Positions 62,654 to 64,000 of a stretch of DNA of 64,000 bases are shown piece after piece (position 1 is the stretch's first letter; each line of letters opens with the position of its first letter). This DNA comes from Paenibacillus sp. FSL K6-0276 (GTDB lineage Bacteria; Bacillota; Bacilli; Paenibacillales; Paenibacillaceae). The notes beneath the pieces are model-generated. The model saw nothing but the letters and a program-made list of their open reading frames with translations. It did not search any database and had not been told where the DNA came from. Both the position numbers and the translations under genes were made by a program. The stretch is from the NCBI RefSeq assembly GCF_037977235.1, contig NZ_CP150276.1:3658001-3722000 (forward strand), given 5' to 3'.

Positions 62654-63529
62654 CTAATGATTTGCAAGTAGCATTTGGGTTAGAAATTGCAACGGTTGAG
62701 ACTTCCATTTCTTAGGGTGCATCAGAAGCTGCAGATCAAAGTGAATTTCCGGATGTGCGAAGGGCAGCTCGGCCAAGTTCCCCCGCTCAATTTCTTCCTC
62801 TGCAACAATTTTCGGCAATAATGCAATCCCAAGACCATTCATGACACAACGTTTAATCGCCTCCAGATTCGAAAGCTCAAAACCTATGCGGAATATAATA
62901 CCGTGCTCTTTTAACAAATTCTCGAACAGACTCCGGTAAATACAGCTTTCCTCAGAGACAATCAATTCACAATTATTCAGATCCTGTAAAGTTACAACAT
63001 CCTTTTGAGCAAGCGCATGATTGACTGGTGCTATTAATACAAGCGGTTCCTCTCTGATAATTGTACGCTCCAGTAAAGAATCAGCTGTGGTCCGATCGAG
63101 CATCAAGCCGATGTCTACTTCCCCATCTTTTATTTTGGCTACAAGGTTAGCTTCCTGCATAGTTTGCAGATGGATATCAAGTTTCGGGAATTTCGTCCTT
63201 AACTGCTGTAGGTAAGGTGGCAAGTAGAATGCAGCTAAAGAATCTATCGTACCAATGGTTAGCGTGCCTCCTATTTGCTGGGCGATGGTTTCTTTAGAAC
63301 GATCATACAGATCCAAAATCTCCACGAACAGCTTCAAAAGCTCTTCTCCAGGCGGGGTAAGACGCAGCTGTCGACCATGCCTTTCTATTAAAGGCACTCC
63401 ATATTCCTTCTCTATTTTCTGTATTTGCATCGTAACACTCGACTGGGCGTAACCTAACTCTTCAGCAGCACGTGTAAAGCTCTGACGTTTAGCCACCTCA
63501 CGGAATGTTCGTAAATAGGTTAAATCCAT
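62654..63529 (-). CDS. LysR-family transcriptional regulator
   Basis: 291 residues. Helix-turn-helix at about 1-60 (MDLTYLRTFREVAKRQSFTRAAEELGYAQSSVTMQI), then the effector domain. ATG 63529 follows AGGGTGAGG. It is divergent from a dapA-type gene 121 bases away; an ATCAA/TTGAT palindrome at 63544-63558 is its likely site. The effector is unknown. Confidence 0.88.
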   Translation of the reverse strand: MDLTYLRTFREVAKRQSFTRAAEELGYAQSSVTMQIQKIEKEYGVPLIERHGRQLRLTPPGEELLKLFVEILDLYDRSKETIAQQIGGTLTIGTIDSLAAFYLPPYLQQLRTKFPKLDIHLQTMQEANLVAKIKDGEVDIGLMLDRTTADSLLERTIIREEPLVLIAPVNHALAQKDVVTLQDLNNCELIVSEESCIYRSLFENLLKEHGIIFRIGFELSNLEAIKRCVMNGLGIALLPKIVAEEEIERGNLAELPFAHPEIHFDLQLLMHPKKWKSQPLQFLTQMLLANH

Positions 63530-63543
63530 AACCTCACCCTAAC

Positions 63544-63558
63544 ATCAATATTTTTGAT
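63544..63558. promoter_or_regulatory. probable LysR operator
   Basis: ATCAATATTTTTGAT, an inverted repeat with LysR-type T-N11-A spacing, lies 15 bases before the LysR start and upstream of the dapA-type gene, fitting autoregulation and control of the divergent gene. Confidence 0.5.
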
Positions 63559-63650
63559 GATCCACATCATTTATTATAGCTAACGACGATGCAACATTCC
63601 ATGGTAAAGTGTATGTAGAGGAATTAAAATATTTTGGAGGCCGATAATTT

Positions 63651-64000
63651 ATGCTTACAGAACAACAGATTTATGGAATTTATGTCCCCGTGGTTACCCC
63701 GTTCAATGCTGCTGGTGAAGTTGATTTGGATTCGTACCAGCGTTATGTAAAGAACATTATTAACAACAGCATACAAGGTCTGGTCGTTAATGGAACCACC
63801 GGTGAATCGCCAACTGTAACCGTAAATGAAATGCAGCTTCTAGTAAACACTTCCCGTGAGCTTTTACAATCTACATCTATCCCCTTAGTAGTCGGTACAG
63901 GAACCAATGACACAGCTTCTACAGTAGCACGCACTGAGATCGCAGCTAACCTTGGAGCTGATTGCGCACTAGTAGTCGTCCCTTATTATAGTCGTCCTTC
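63651..64000 (+). CDS. dapA: dihydrodipicolinate synthase family protein (partial, cut by right edge)
   Basis: First 116 residues only. GIYVPVVTPFNAAGEVDLDSYQRYV, VVNGTTGESPTVTVNEM and VVGTGTNDTASTVART are the DapA/NanA-family segments, including the GTTGE pyruvate-carboxylate site; the Schiff-base Lys lies beyond the edge. ATG 63651 follows TTGGAGG. The family makes 4-hydroxy-tetrahydrodipicolinate for lysine and spore dipicolinate, but also holds sugar-acid aldolases, and a LysR neighbour is not typical of the main dapA. Symbol is tentative. Confidence 0.8.
   Translation, partial: MLTEQQIYGIYVPVVTPFNAAGEVDLDSYQRYVKNIINNSIQGLVVNGTTGESPTVTVNEMQLLVNTSRELLQSTSIPLVVGTGTNDTASTVARTEIAANLGADCALVVVPYYSRP

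Noticed and set aside
1..64000. CRISPR array, tRNA or rRNA genes
   Set aside because: No regularly spaced repeats of 25-40 bases and no tRNA or rRNA sequence were recognised on either strand.

Overview
The window looks like chromosome of a spore-forming Firmicute of the Paenibacillus type. Signs are a Spo0M-like protein, an S-layer-anchored GH18, YesM/YesN-type two-component and Lpl-type sugar transporters, a T-box leader, a CIRCE operator and AGGAGG ribosome-binding sites, with no GC break inside the main cluster. Taxon is inferred from gene style only.

Layout. 0-4.5 kb: a left-edge ORF end, an SLH-GH18 cell-surface protein, a possible hidden small membrane ORF, and an ABC exporter pair. 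4.6-6.2 kb: an IS1182-type element inserted in the terminator hairpin of spo0M, which it has duplicated. 6.2-12.4 kb: spo0M behind an ECF-type promoter, a heterodimeric ABC exporter, a divergent LysR gene and a broken ROK pseudogene. 12.4-57.5 kb: a 45-kb glycoside catabolic locus. 57.7-64 kb: housekeeping and stress genes (T-box-controlled metG, DUF4362 lipoprotein, CIRCE-controlled htpG, LysR, and a dapA-type gene cut by the right edge).

The 45-kb locus is the interesting part. Two minus-strand operons encode only cytoplasmic-looking enzymes. One carries two GH29 fucosidases, a CBM9-like protein, a transglutaminase-fold protein with a PNGase-like GRCGE motif, and a GH18. The other carries GH130, GH125, three GH38 enzymes and a GH3. 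Centrally lie two Lpl-type ABC importers without ATPases, an extra solute-binding lipoprotein, a YesM/YesN pair and a membrane-anchored AraC regulator. To the right, a GntR-controlled UxuA/RraA/DUF4432/SDR module and an AraC gene diverge from two more GH38-type genes.

Read together, the enzyme set matches stepwise breakdown of a fucosylated, mannose-rich N-glycan taken up whole: defucosylation, alpha-mannose removal, phosphorolysis of Man-beta-GlcNAc, cleavage of the chitobiose core, and possibly deglycosylation of a glyco-asparagine by the transglutaminase-like protein. It resembles the eukaryotic cytosolic and lysosomal set (NGLY1 fold, MAN2C1-type GH38, GH29, chitobiase-type GH18). Substrate is inference. 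A near-identical block of about 57 bp with a 21-bp-spaced direct repeat precedes both the GH130 operon and the plus-strand importer operon and probably coordinates uptake with breakdown. A cre box and a GntR operator pair add further control.
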